Position numbers and translations under genes: made by a program. Below the pieces are notes generated by a model, which ran no database searches, was not told where the DNA came from, and worked only from the letters and a program-made list of their open reading frames with translations. From positions 73,351 through 137,350 of the forward strand of contig CAYVTD010000001.1 of NCBI GenBank assembly GCA_964454445.1: a stretch of 64,000 nt of DNA. Reading direction: 5' to 3'. Shown piece after piece: positions 47,521 through 57,651 of the stretch. This stretch comes from CAYVTD01 sp964454445. Its GTDB lineage: Bacteria > Bacteroidota > Ignavibacteria > Kapaibacteriales > UBA2268. Position 1 is the first letter of the stretch; each line of letters starts with the position of its first letter.

Positions 47521-49716
47521 ATGAAATATTATACTATTTTAATCTTTTTTGTTTGTACACTTGCATATTCCAGTAATATTGAAATTATTCCATTAAACAC
47601 TAATTTTAATGGGTTAATTAATACACCATACAACATATTAATCTATGGGGATAATGCAGTATATTTTTTGTCAACCGATAAAGGAGATACTTGGCAGCAG
47701 AAAACACTAAATGAATTTGGAAACATTGTTCAAATGACTTTCGAAAAAGATAAGATATATGGGGTTTTAGATAATGGTGTAATTGTTCGGTCTGATGATT
47801 ATGGGAAAACCTGGATTAAAAAGAAAATGACATTAAATAGTGGAGATAAATGCATATCATCATATTTAAGTAATAATAAGTTTTTTATAAGAACTCTCAA
47901 CTCAATTAAATGCTTCTATGATGATTTGAATTTTGCTTATGAATCCATTGATCCGTTATTAAAACTCGATCAATCATATTACATTTATTACAAATGCTTC
48001 TTTGTTCTTGACACATTACTATTTGCTACAATATATAAAGACAATCATAGTTCGGTTTTAATTATGAATGAGAATTTAGTTAGGATTAATGATGAGAATT
48101 TGAATCAGATAATTAATTGCAAATACTGCATTCTTGATGATGTATTTAATTATCAATCAAAAGTTGTTGTAAAAGTGGATGATAATTTATTTTTTACTAA
48201 TGAAAACTTGACAGATTTACAACCAGTTCTCAAAGATACTAACATTTTAAATAATTTAATTAATTCTGGCCTAATGTCATATACATTAAATATAATCAAT
48301 AACAAAATTTATATTGCAAGTAGTAAACAAAACAATGCGTTCAAAATTGGTAGATATTTTGGTTATCCAACAACAAATCATAATATAGGGATAAATATAG
48401 TAGATAATATTGCTGATTCACTTAAACTTGTAGGAAATTATTTCGAAAATAAGTATTATACATATACATCAGATCCGAATTATTTTCTTTGGGATGGTAT
48501 CTATAGTTCAGTATATTTTAATAAATTATCGGTTATTGAAGATTCAATATTTATTTTATATGGTCAGAATAAAACAATTTTAATATCAAAAAATAATGGT
48601 ATATCTTGGAAATTATTGTCTTACTTTCCATTTAGTGTACCAAAACTAATTTTAAATGATTCCACATTTTATTTTGTGACTGAAGAAACAGATAATGTTG
48701 GGATTTACAGATCTGATGATAGTGGATTAACTTTCAAACCTGTTGAGTTAATGGATTCAGTTAGCCATTATCAGCATTTTTCAAATGCACCTGTCTTTTA
48801 TATGGATTCAACTGGTAATGGTTTTTTTACTGGTAATAAGGCAGTCGACAGTTATAAGAATAATTTTGCATTTACAAAAGATTTTGGAAAAAGTTATAAA
48901 TTTCTATCTTTTAATGATATATATATTTTTCCCAATGATATGTACTCATCAAACATTATTAAGGCAAAAGATAAATATATATTTGCAACTAATTTAATAC
49001 GCGGGAAAAATTATAGTTACTTACACTTTTTAGATACAAATTATAGTTCTATTAAGCGAATTAAAATAGATAGCCTATATCAAATTCATCATATAGTATC
49101 TGAAGACCCAAAAGAATTAACTTGTTATACTTCTTATAATGATAGTATTTATTCTAAACCATATAAGTTCGAGATTAGTTATTCAATAGATAGTGGAAAA
49201 ACCAAAAATCCTATAATAACATTCCCCATAAATGGCGAAATATCCCAAATATTCGAATATAATAAAGATTCTATTTTCATTAGTTCAACCGGAGTTAATA
49301 GAGTTTATCTTTTTGATAAAAAAAGACTCAAAATTGATACCGTTTTTATTAATGATGAAAGTGACTTATCATTTTTAAAAGTAATATATCTTAAAAATAG
49401 ATTCTATTTAATCGGAGATAATTTCTTTAAAGAAAGTATCCAAAAAAATGATTTTTCAAATTTTCGTGATGTGCATTGGGATAATAGTCAACCATATTTC
49501 ACTTCTGTGATTTCAGGCAATAACTCACTTGTTGCTTCTCTTAAAGATAGTTTAAGAGCTTTGAACTTTTACAAATTAAATTTTAACGATACAATAGAAA
49601 CAAATGTATCACAAACTGAAACAAGATATGCTACTCCCCAAGAATTGAACAGCTATTTCAAGCGAGACAAGAAAAGCAGGGTAATAAGCCAGAAAAAAGA
49701 ACTATCAATTCTTTAA
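47521..49716 (+). CDS. Secreted Asp-box (BNR) repeat protein without T9SS tail
   Basis: Exported protein of 731 residues with signal peptide (1-17). Asp-box turns of the S-x-D-x-G-x-T-W type recur (STDKGDTWQ, SDDYGKTWI, SKNNGISWK, SDDSGLTFK), pointing to a sialidase/VPS10-like propeller. There is no catalytic sialidase motif. Unlike the convergent neighbour it ends without a T9SS tail; the last 25 residues (PQELNSYFKRDKKSRV) are charged and coded by less AT-rich DNA. Codons favour A/T endings more strongly than in nearby genes, suggesting acquisition. The 3' end overlaps the convergent gene by 12 bp. It follows the frameshifted cysteine-rich gene by 60 bp. Confidence 0.75.
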   Translation: MKYYTILIFFVCTLAYSSNIEIIPLNTNFNGLINTPYNILIYGDNAVYFLSTDKGDTWQQKTLNEFGNIVQMTFEKDKIYGVLDNGVIVRSDDYGKTWIKKKMTLNSGDKCISSYLSNNKFFIRTLNSIKCFYDDLNFAYESIDPLLKLDQSYYIYYKCFFVLDTLLFATIYKDNHSSVLIMNENLVRINDENLNQIINCKYCILDDVFNYQSKVVVKVDDNLFFTNENLTDLQPVLKDTNILNNLINSGLMSYTLNIINNKIYIASSKQNNAFKIGRYFGYPTTNHNIGINIVDNIADSLKLVGNYFENKYYTYTSDPNYFLWDGIYSSVYFNKLSVIEDSIFILYGQNKTILISKNNGISWKLLSYFPFSVPKLILNDSTFYFVTEETDNVGIYRSDDSGLTFKPVELMDSVSHYQHFSNAPVFYMDSTGNGFFTGNKAVDSYKNNFAFTKDFGKSYKFLSFNDIYIFPNDMYSSNIIKAKDKYIFATNLIRGKNYSYLHFLDTNYSSIKRIKIDSLYQIHHIVSEDPKELTCYTSYNDSIYSKPYKFEISYSIDSGKTKNPIITFPINGEISQIFEYNKDSIFISSTGVNRVYLFDKKRLKIDTVFINDESDLSFLKVIYLKNRFYLIGDNFFKESIQKNDFSNFRDVHWDNSQPYFTSVISGNNSLVASLKDSLRALNFYKLNFNDTIETNVSQTETRYATPQELNSYFKRDKKSRVISQKKELSIL

Positions 49717-52700
49717 AAATCTCTTCACATAAGATTTTTTGCCAGTTCTAACTACAAGATAATAAACTCCTTTGCTGAGCGATGAAGTGCTTATTTCGAA
49801 AAATGAGCCAAGTGTATTAGCGTTATAATCTTTGTTGAAACAGACTTTGCCAAGGACATCAGTAATCTCAGCGCTGATGGCATTGTTTAATATTTCATTA
49901 TCTTTAAAAGACACCATTAATTTGTCTGTAACGGGATTTGGCTTCAGGATAAGCTCAGTTCCGAAATCTTGTTCATCAGCAGAAGAAATCACTTTAAACG
50001 GGTCTGATATTGCCCAGCAACCGGCAGCGTTGAAAACACGGACAGTGTATAACCCGAGTTTATCAATAACATATTCCTGTTCAGTAGCATTTTCGATTAA
50101 TTCGCCTTCGAAATACCATTGATAGGCAGATGCTTCCGAAGCAAGCAATTTAGGACCAACTTGCCATATTGTCGGTTTTTCGGGTGGAGCGATGAACTCT
50201 ACATTAAAAGGATCACTAATGTTTTCGCATCCATCACCTGTTTTGCCCCAGACACTATAAGTGCCAGGCTCTTTTACCCAAATAATCCGCGACGATTCGC
50301 CATTGCTCCATTTCAATTCTTTGTAGCCAAATCCGACCATGATGCGAATACTATCGCCGAGACAAACAGGATATTTTCCAATCGGTTGGATGATTAGATC
50401 GGGGACATCGAACACTTTTACCTGAACAGGTTGCGATTTGGCAACACAGCCATTTTCGTCGGTAATTGTCAGTTGATAAGTGCCAGATTTTTTGACTACA
50501 ATAAAGTTTGTAATATCACCTGTCGACCATTCATATTTCACATTATCTTGGGCTTGAGGAGCAGTGATAATCAACGAATCGCCCAAGCAAAACTCGGTTT
50601 CTCCCGTTAAGGTTAGATGCGGCTCAGGAATATTACAGTTTACAATTTTTGTTTCCCAAAGCCCCCTGCCGTAGGTTGCAGCTCGCAATTTTCCGCTTGG
50701 ATAGTAAATTTCCAATTCCCTGACTATGATATTTGGCAATCCATCGTTGAAATCAGTCCAGGTTTTAATATTATCGTCCCGGAAAAACACTCCTATATCA
50801 GTACCAATAAATATTCTATTTGGACTGTTCCTTTGTGAAATAATGCAATTAACAGGTACATTAGGCAAGTTTTCAGTAATATTTTTCCATTCTCCATTTA
50901 CGTACTCATATACTTTCTTAGCAGGATCATAACCCGAAAGCGAGACCCATATATGCAATGGGTCGCTGTCGTCCACAGAAATGTAAGTTATTGTCGTTCC
51001 TGTGGTTAAGATTTTATCCCATTGATTGCCTCCGTTTGTTGTTCGCCATAGATTATAGTTATTCGCCGCATAAATCACATCATGATTTGTTTTTGAGATT
51101 GCTAGTGAAAGCAAAGCCGAATTAGCTCCGAAATTTGAAATTCGCTCCTTGTTTTCTTTGCTTCCTGTAACTTTCCAAACGTTTCTGTAGCCAATATAAA
51201 TAGTGTTGGGATTAACTGGGTCGATGATATATGGGGTAACCCAGGCACCGGATTCGCCGGCATCTGCACTGCCGAAAAAGCTGTTGAAATCAGAACCTTT
51301 ATTGCGTGATTTCATTATTTCGCCATTATAATACGAACCATAAACAATGTTTTTATTAGTATAATCAATAATACACTCCATACCATCACCACCCATTACA
51401 TGGCTCCAACCACTATTATCCTGAAGATTGGTACCATTATCCTGACTGCCTCCTATCACCATTTTCTCATCAGTTTCCGAGCAAGAAATGCGATAAAATT
51501 GCATAATCCCAAGCCCTTCGGAAATGTCAACCCATTTGCTGCCTTGGTTTGTCGAATAATATATGCCTCCGTCGTTTGCGGAAAAGAGAATACCATTTAA
51601 AGGATTATAAACTAGATGGTGCTGGTCTGCGTGGATAAAATCAGCTCCAAAGGAACCTGTCCAATGACCAGACAGATCCCATCCAGACCCTGTACTTGTC
51701 GATTTCCAGAGGTTAATGCCTCCAGCAAAAACCAAATCTTTGTCGTAAGGATCAACTGCAAGCGCCAAGTCGTAATTACCCTGTCCGCCAACGTCAGTGC
51801 CATTTCCATCGCGTCCTAATATATTTGGTGAAGCGGTTAATTGCTCCCAATTTTCACCTTGATCTTCTGAAATGAACATTCCGCCAAAACCATTAGTGGA
51901 AGCCTGAGAGGCTAAAGCATATACATTATTTGGAGCGTTGGGGGTTACACTCAAAACCACTCTATTTACATTTGAAAAGCTATATACCGGTTTCCACGAA
52001 TCGCCCATATCTTGACTTTTATAGATAGCTACACTGCCGCCAGGCGAATATGTCGAAAGATAGATTACATTAGGATTACCGGGCATCATTTCCATATTTC
52101 TTGCAAAAAATCCCGTACTTGTGGCATTCCACATTTCACCCCCATCAGTCGATTTTAAAACGCCACTGTTGGTAGCAGCTATTATAATGTTTGGATTGTC
52201 CGGATGGACAAGAATCTTACTAACTAGATATTGTTGTGAAAGATTTTTGTTCAGTGATGTAACTTTCCAAGTTTCACCATCATCAGTAGTTTTAATTATT
52301 CCAATACTATAACTGCCCGATCCATAGTAATAATTGACGTCGCCTGTTGCTGCATAGACAATATTTGGATTTTTTTTAGATACAGCTATGTCGGAAATGC
52401 CAATAGACATAAATTGGGTGAAAGGATAGGTCCTCCACGTTCTCCCGAAATTTGTTGTTTTCCAAACTCCTCCGGTAGAGGCACCTATCCAAAAAGTATT
52501 CGGATCGCTAGGATGAAAGCATATACAACTAACCCTGCCGGCGCCCGAAGATTTATAATAAAGAGTATTTTTTGGCAACCCCTTCGGTCCTAACTCTACC
52601 CACTCGGCTATCATCATCGGTTTATCAGTGTTTTGGGCTTTTTCCTTAAATTTCTCATATTCCTGATAAACTGCCATCGCATTTGGAAAAGCATCATTTT

Positions 52701-52950
52701 GCCCAAGTCGTTCCTCCCAAAAATATTCATAACGCTTGAACTGGTTGTAGCCGTTTCCTTTTGTAACTTTTTTGCCACGCCAATAGTTTTCAAATGCCTC
52801 CTGCTGCTCTTTCAAACTTAACTGACTCATCAGCTTTGGCTTCTTTTGGTTTGCTTCGTAAAGAAATGCTTGCGCTAACGACAATTTATATGAAAAAAAG
52901 ATACTTAATAAAAGCAAAAAAGAAAATCTGCACGATTTACTAATGAACAT
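49705..52950 (-). CDS. VPS10/BNR propeller protein with T9SS type A tail
   Basis: Large secreted protein of 1081 residues. Signal peptide is about 1-27. Residues about 110-760 carry Asp-box propeller repeats of the sortilin/VPS10-glycosidase type: IGASTGGVWKTTNFGRTW, IIKTTDDGETWKV, VLKSTDGGEMWN, LWRTTNGGNQWDK, GVFFRDDNIKTW. Two Ig-like/PKD-type domains follow (about 790-960; FCLGDSLIITAP, VCLGDSIRIMV), and a type A T9SS tail closes it (LKPNPVTDKLMVSF, LSKGVYYLVV). The order is typical of Bacteroidota cell-surface proteins that bind or cut glycans. No catalytic motif is sure. Transcribed alone, away from sdhC. Confidence 0.88.
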   Translation of the reverse strand: MFISKSCRFSFLLLLSIFFSYKLSLAQAFLYEANQKKPKLMSQLSLKEQQEAFENYWRGKKVTKGNGYNQFKRYEYFWEERLGQNDAFPNAMAVYQEYEKFKEKAQNTDKPMMIAEWVELGPKGLPKNTLYYKSSGAGRVSCICFHPSDPNTFWIGASTGGVWKTTNFGRTWRTYPFTQFMSIGISDIAVSKKNPNIVYAATGDVNYYYGSGSYSIGIIKTTDDGETWKVTSLNKNLSQQYLVSKILVHPDNPNIIIAATNSGVLKSTDGGEMWNATSTGFFARNMEMMPGNPNVIYLSTYSPGGSVAIYKSQDMGDSWKPVYSFSNVNRVVLSVTPNAPNNVYALASQASTNGFGGMFISEDQGENWEQLTASPNILGRDGNGTDVGGQGNYDLALAVDPYDKDLVFAGGINLWKSTSTGSGWDLSGHWTGSFGADFIHADQHHLVYNPLNGILFSANDGGIYYSTNQGSKWVDISEGLGIMQFYRISCSETDEKMVIGGSQDNGTNLQDNSGWSHVMGGDGMECIIDYTNKNIVYGSYYNGEIMKSRNKGSDFNSFFGSADAGESGAWVTPYIIDPVNPNTIYIGYRNVWKVTGSKENKERISNFGANSALLSLAISKTNHDVIYAANNYNLWRTTNGGNQWDKILTTGTTITYISVDDSDPLHIWVSLSGYDPAKKVYEYVNGEWKNITENLPNVPVNCIISQRNSPNRIFIGTDIGVFFRDDNIKTWTDFNDGLPNIIVRELEIYYPSGKLRAATYGRGLWETKIVNCNIPEPHLTLTGETEFCLGDSLIITAPQAQDNVKYEWSTGDITNFIVVKKSGTYQLTITDENGCVAKSQPVQVKVFDVPDLIIQPIGKYPVCLGDSIRIMVGFGYKELKWSNGESSRIIWVKEPGTYSVWGKTGDGCENISDPFNVEFIAPPEKPTIWQVGPKLLASEASAYQWYFEGELIENATEQEYVIDKLGLYTVRVFNAAGCWAISDPFKVISSADEQDFGTELILKPNPVTDKLMVSFKDNEILNNAISAEITDVLGKVCFNKDYNANTLGSFFEISTSSLSKGVYYLVVRTGKKSYVKRFLKN

Positions 52951-53458
52951 TTTAATATTTCTTATTTATAATACATAATCTTGTGTGTTATTCATTGGAA
53001 AAACATTTAAAAAAATTGTTTTCTTTAAAACGATAAGTAACACTTTCTATATAAGCATTAACTTACAAAATAGTTACACATTCGTATAAAAAACTATCTT
53101 AATAATATCATTATCAACTTAAATTTAGACGTTTTAATCAATTATAACTTTTAAGTATAATATAAGCAAGTTAATTTGAAAAGACAAGGATTTCAAATTC
53201 TTTGTGAGATTATAATTAAATCTCTGCATTTTTTCTCGTTCAAACACATTTACGATTATAAAACCAATTTTCATTTGCTTTTTCATTAATATATTATCTC
53301 GAAAACCTTGACTAATTGCTAAATTTTTTGTAAGTTAATTTTTTAAAGGCTTTGAGAAGATATTATGTTTTCTTCCCATAAATATTTAAGCCAATTATCA
53401 ATAATTAGTTAGTAAAAAGAATAATTAACCTGATTTGTTTCAACAATCCGAAGGTATT
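52951..53458. other. AT-rich gap upstream of sdhCAB
   Basis: About 500 bp between two divergent genes contains no frame I can support and no clear repeat. It should hold the promoters of the T9SS gene (left) and of sdhCAB (right); no convincing TAnnTTTG element was found. Confidence 0.6.
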
Positions 53459-54307
53459 ATGGGAATTTTCAGCTACCTCAAATCTACCATCATTAGCAAA
53501 GTGGTGATGGCAATAACGGGTGTACTGCTCCTTCTTTTTCTCTTTGGACACATGGCAGGCAATATGCAGATTTTCACAGGCAAAGAAGCGTTTAATGCTT
53601 ATGCCCATTTCCTGCAGGGTCTCGGCGAATTGCTGTGGATAATTCGTATTGTGCTGTTTCTTCTTCTTGTCTTTCACGTCATTACGTCTGTAAGGTTGAA
53701 GTTGTTAAACTGGTCTGCCAAGCCCGATGGCTACAAGGTGAAAAATTATCTTAAAGCAAGCATCAACGCCCGCACAATGTTTTGGACAGGACTAATGATA
53801 TTTTGCTTTCTTGTCTTCCACTTGCTGCATTACACAACCGGCACTCTTGACCCGGAGATTTACAATCATAATGAGTATTACAAAACCAATGCCGAATTTG
53901 CAATCGATGCCAACAACGCCAAAGATTACATAGCTTCTCAGAAAGACAACTCTGAGAAATGCCCTGAGTATCAAAAAAAATGTTGCGGAAAGATAACAGT
54001 TGATGGCAAAGATGTATATATTTCCAAAACGGGTGAGGTGGTTTTTGAAAGACACGATGCCTATCTTATGGTAATAAAGGGCTTCCAAAATCCAATAGCA
54101 TCGATATTATACATAATTGGAATGTTAATACTTGCTTTCCACGTTACCCATGCAATCCAAAGCGCCTTTCAAACACTGGGCTTCAACCATCCAAACTGGT
54201 TTCCCTGCATAGAGCGATGGAGCATGATTCTCGGAATTTTACTTGCAATTGGCTATATATCAATACCCTTGTCCATTCTTCTTGGACTGGTAGGAGGTGG
54301 ATTATGA
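53459..54307 (+). CDS. sdhC: Succinate dehydrogenase cytochrome b subunit (Bacteroidota type)
   Basis: Membrane anchor with heme b for succinate dehydrogenase/fumarate reductase, fused C and D type with five helices. I start at the ATG behind GAAGG; eight codons further up are open. 282 residues: KVVMAITGVLLLLFLFGHMAGNMQ, FLVFHLLHYTTG and HVTHAIQSAFQTLG carry the expected heme His residues. Family members are near 225 residues; the excess is a segment at about 135-195 between helices three and four with CPEYQKKCCGK, four cysteines in a hydrophilic loop. It is the first of three overlapping genes. Confidence 0.92.
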   Translation: MGIFSYLKSTIISKVVMAITGVLLLLFLFGHMAGNMQIFTGKEAFNAYAHFLQGLGELLWIIRIVLFLLLVFHVITSVRLKLLNWSAKPDGYKVKNYLKASINARTMFWTGLMIFCFLVFHLLHYTTGTLDPEIYNHNEYYKTNAEFAIDANNAKDYIASQKDNSEKCPEYQKKCCGKITVDGKDVYISKTGEVVFERHDAYLMVIKGFQNPIASILYIIGMLILAFHVTHAIQSAFQTLGFNHPNWFPCIERWSMILGILLAIGYISIPLSILLGLVGGGL

Positions 54308-56220
54308 AATTAGAATCGAAAGTTCCTTCGGGACCAATCCAAAATTCTTGGGATAAGCATCGTTTTGAAATGAAGCTTATCAATCCGGCAAACAAGCGCA
54401 AATATAAAATAATTGTTGTTGGCACTGGTCTTGCTGGTGGCTCAGCGGCGGCATCTCTTGCCGAACTTGGCTACAAAGTCGAAGCCTTTACTTACAACGA
54501 CAGCCCTCGCCGCGCGCATAGCATTGCTGCCCAAGGTGGTATCAATGCCGCAAAAAATTATCCAAACGACGGCGACAGCATTTGGCGGCTTTTCTACGAT
54601 ACCGTTAAAGGTGGCGACTTCCGCTCACGCGAGCAAAACGTATATCGCTTGGCACAAGTCAGCAACAATATAATTGACCAATGCGTTGCTCAAGGTGTTC
54701 CTTTCGCACGCGATTACGGCGGATTGCTTGCCAATCGCTCATTCGGCGGCTCGCAAGTATCCCGAACATTTTACGCAAGAGGACAAACAGGTCAGCAATT
54801 GCTGCTCGGTGCTTATTCAGCACTTTCGAGACAAATCGGCCTGGGCAAAGTAAAAATGCACAACCGCAAAGAAATGCTCGATATTGTTGTTATTAATGGT
54901 AAAGCACGCGGCATAGTAACTCGCGATTTAGTTAGTGGAAAAATTGAATCTCATTGGGCAGATGCGGTCATTTTAGCAACAGGTGGCTACGGCAACGTCT
55001 TCTTCCTTTCGACAAATGCACAGGCTTGCAATGTTACTGCAGCATATAGAGCTTACAAAAAAGGCGCTGCTTTTGCAAATCCTTGCTTTACGCAGATCCA
55101 CCCGACTTGCATACCCGTTAGCGGCGACCATCAATCGAAGCTTACCCTTATGTCCGAATCGCTTAGAAACGACGGAAGAATCTGGGTGCCAAAGAAAAAA
55201 GGCGACAAGCGTCCACCAAACGACATACCCGAAGATGAAAGAGATTATTATCTCGAAAGAAAATATCCAAGTTTTGGCAATCTTTCGCCAAGAGATATTT
55301 CTTCCCGCTCAGCAAAGGAAGTTTGCGACGACGGGCGTGGTATAAGTGCTACCGGTTACGGCGTTTATCTCGATTTCCGTGATGCTATTAAACGCGACGG
55401 CAAAAAAGTTATCGAAGACAAATATGGCAATCTTTTTGAAATGTATGAGAGAATAACCGGCGACAACCCATACAATACACCAATGATGATCTATCCTGCT
55501 TCGCACTATACTATGGGCGGTTTGTGGGTCGATTACAACTTGATGAGCACAATTCCCGGCTTGCACGTGCTTGGCGAGGCAAATTTCTCCGACCACGGGG
55601 CTAACCGCCTTGGCGCAAGTGCACTTATGCAGGGTTTAGCAGATGGATATTTCGTAATACCATATACCATTGCCGATTATCTTGCAAAAAATACTCCATT
55701 TGAGAAAGTCGATGAGAACCATCCTGACTTTAAAAAGACAGAAGAGGAAGTCAATCAGAGAATAAACAAATTCCTCTCCATTAAAGGCAAGAAAACACCG
55801 ACAATGTTCCATCGCGAATTAGGCAAAGTCGTTTGGGATAACATCGGAATGGGTAGGAATGCTCAGGGCTTGAAAAAAGCTCTGGAGGAGATTCCAAAGA
55901 TCCGCGAAGAATTCTGGCAAAATCTGACCGTTGTTGGCGAAGCTGGCGATTTGAATATCGTGCTTGAAAAAGCTGGACGCGTCGCCGATTTCCTCGAATT
56001 TGCCGAATTGTTGGCTTGGGACGCTCTGGAAAGAGATGAATCTTGTGGAGCTCATTTCCGCGAAGAGCATCAGTATCCCGATGGTGAAGCAAAACGCGAC
56101 GACGAGAATTTCTGTCACGTTGCCGCTTGGGAATTCCAAGGTGTCGATAAAAAGCCTATTCGTCAAATCGAACCACTTGTTTTTGAGAATGTGAAATTAG
56201 CCGTAAGGAGCTATAAATAA
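54304..56220 (+). CDS. sdhA: Succinate dehydrogenase flavoprotein subunit
   Basis: FAD-carrying catalytic subunit oxidising succinate to fumarate (or the reverse). The ATG overlaps the sdhC stop (ATGA), implying translational coupling. 638 residues: FAD-binding VVGTGLAGGSAAASLAELG, the covalent-flavin His in RRAHSIAAQGGINAAKN, substrate-site HPTCIP, SHYTMGGLWVDY, and ANRLGASALMQGLADGYF. It belongs to the Bacteroidota/epsilon fumarate-reductase-like class, so direction cannot be told from sequence. Longer upstream frame to 54217 lies within sdhC and is not needed. Confidence 0.96.
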   Translation: MKLESKVPSGPIQNSWDKHRFEMKLINPANKRKYKIIVVGTGLAGGSAAASLAELGYKVEAFTYNDSPRRAHSIAAQGGINAAKNYPNDGDSIWRLFYDTVKGGDFRSREQNVYRLAQVSNNIIDQCVAQGVPFARDYGGLLANRSFGGSQVSRTFYARGQTGQQLLLGAYSALSRQIGLGKVKMHNRKEMLDIVVINGKARGIVTRDLVSGKIESHWADAVILATGGYGNVFFLSTNAQACNVTAAYRAYKKGAAFANPCFTQIHPTCIPVSGDHQSKLTLMSESLRNDGRIWVPKKKGDKRPPNDIPEDERDYYLERKYPSFGNLSPRDISSRSAKEVCDDGRGISATGYGVYLDFRDAIKRDGKKVIEDKYGNLFEMYERITGDNPYNTPMMIYPASHYTMGGLWVDYNLMSTIPGLHVLGEANFSDHGANRLGASALMQGLADGYFVIPYTIADYLAKNTPFEKVDENHPDFKKTEEEVNQRINKFLSIKGKKTPTMFHRELGKVVWDNIGMGRNAQGLKKALEEIPKIREEFWQNLTVVGEAGDLNIVLEKAGRVADFLEFAELLAWDALERDESCGAHFREEHQYPDGEAKRDDENFCHVAAWEFQGVDKKPIRQIEPLVFENVKLAVRSYK

Positions 56221-56972
56221 TGAAACTTACACTTTATATCTGGAGACAGAAAAGCGCCGCTGACAAGGGCTTTATGGAAAAGCACGAAGTTTCGCATGTT
56301 GACGAAGATATGTCGTTTCTCGAAATGCTCGATGTGCTAAACGAAAAGCTCATTCTCGAAGGCAAAGAACCGATTGCATTCGATCACGATTGCCGCGAAG
56401 GCATTTGCGGCGCTTGTTCGCTTACAATCAATGGCAATCCCCACGGACCCGACAAAGGCACCACGACTTGTCAAATACACATGCGCAAGTTCAAAGATGG
56501 CGACTCCGTCTATATCGAGCCTTTCCGGGCAAAAGCATTTCCCATCATCAAGGACTTAATCGTCGATAGAACTGCATTTGAGCGTATTCAACAGGCAGGT
56601 GGTTTTATTGCTGTTAATACAGGCAATGCCCAAGATGCAAACGCGCTACCAATTTCCAAGAAATTTGCCGATTTGGCAATGGATGCGGCCGCTTGTATCG
56701 GTTGCGGTGCCTGTGTCGCTGCTTGTCCAAACGGTGCGGCAATGCTGTTCACTGCGGCAAAGATAAGTCAATTCTCTTATCTGCCTCAGGGTCAGCCCGA
56801 ACGCAAAAAACGTGCTTATGCCATGATAAAGCAGATGGAAAAAGACGGCTTTGGCGCCTGCACAAACTATTACGAGTGCGAAGCTGCCTGTCCGAAGAAC
56901 ATTTCCGTCCGCTTTATCTCGCGAATGAACCGGGAATTCCTTGCCGCTGCAAGCTTTTACGAAGATAAATAA
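56220..56972 (+). CDS. sdhB: Succinate dehydrogenase iron-sulfur subunit
   Basis: Electron-transfer subunit of 250 residues. The ATG shares one base with the sdhA stop (TAATG). Cluster ligands: [2Fe-2S] CREGICGACSLTI and TTCQIHMR, [4Fe-4S] CIGCGACVAACPNG, [3Fe-4S] CTNYYECEAACPKN. All cysteines are present. Its N-terminus and the GPDKGTTTCQ stretch fit the Bacteroidota form. It ends the operon, followed directly by a strong terminator. Confidence 0.96.
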   Translation: MKLTLYIWRQKSAADKGFMEKHEVSHVDEDMSFLEMLDVLNEKLILEGKEPIAFDHDCREGICGACSLTINGNPHGPDKGTTTCQIHMRKFKDGDSVYIEPFRAKAFPIIKDLIVDRTAFERIQQAGGFIAVNTGNAQDANALPISKKFADLAMDAAACIGCGACVAACPNGAAMLFTAAKISQFSYLPQGQPERKKRAYAMIKQMEKDGFGACTNYYECEAACPKNISVRFISRMNREFLAAASFYEDK

Positions 56973-56998
56973 ATTGAAATCCTATTTTATCTTTTCTG

Positions 56999-57039
56999 AA
57001 AAACTTCCGAAGTTGCAATATGCTTCGGAAGTTTTTTTT
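56999..57039 (+). terminator. Rho-independent terminator of sdhCAB
   Basis: AAAAACTTCCGAAG pairs perfectly with CTTCGGAAGTTTTT across a 10-nt loop and runs into eight T, 26 bp after sdhB. Confidence 0.92.
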
Positions 57040-57229
57040 ATTTATATTAACTACAGCTTTGATTGTCAAATAAAAAATTATTATTGTCGTAGATAACCAT
57101 TAATCTCAGTTTTTTGGAGGGCAACCACACATAATATCTGAGCTTGTTATACTAGTTAAAGCGAAGATTTGAATGTTGAGATTATTAATTTACAAGTTAT
57201 CTATCTATCCATTTTTTAGGAGTTTTTTT

Positions 57230-57583
57230 ATGAAAATGTTACTCGTAATTAACGACGCACCTTATGGCAATGAAAAAGCATATAATGCCTTAAGATTGGC
57301 AATGACTTTGCAAAAAGAACACAGCGACATTGAGATCAGAATATTCTTAATGGCTGATGCTGTTTTCTGTGCTCTTCCTGGGACCAATACACCCAATGGT
57401 TACTATAACATCGAAAGAATGATGAAAAGCGTTATAAACAAAGGCGGAAAAGTAAAAGCTTGTGGCACATGCGCACAAGCCAGAGGTGTTTTCGACTTGG
57501 AATTCATCGATGGCATAGAGAGAAGCAATATGATTGAATATTCTAACTGGGTCGTCGAAAGCGATAAAGTAATCAATTTTTGA
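57230..57583 (+). CDS. DsrE/TusD family sulfur-carrier-like protein
   Basis: Small cytoplasmic protein of 117 residues. I start at the ATG behind TAGGAG; the open frame goes back to 57173 without merit. MLLVINDAPYGNEKAYNALRL, IRIFLMADAVFCAL and a KACGTCAQARG motif with two cysteines two residues apart are typical of the DsrE/YchN branch, which relays persulfide sulfur or acts in redox stress. Adjacent genes are a STAS-like and a receiver protein, so a stress or sulfur-sensing role is possible. Which Cys is active is not set. Confidence 0.85.
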   Translation: MKMLLVINDAPYGNEKAYNALRLAMTLQKEHSDIEIRIFLMADAVFCALPGTNTPNGYYNIERMMKSVINKGGKVKACGTCAQARGVFDLEFIDGIERSNMIEYSNWVVESDKVINF

Positions 57584-57612
57584 TTATCTCATTAAATAAT
57601 AATCATTTTTTT
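57581..57612 (+). terminator. Weak terminator after dsrE-like gene
   Basis: TGATTAT (containing the stop codon) pairs with ATAATCA across 11 nt and is followed by seven T. The stem is AT-rich and so weak. Confidence 0.45.
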
Positions 57613-57651
57613 AAAATATATAATATTTTTTTATCTTATCAGTTTGTTTGT

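Noticed and set aside
54217..54303. Longer N-terminus of sdhA
   Set aside because: It would lie inside sdhC; the ATGA overlap start at 54304 fits the family N-terminus better.
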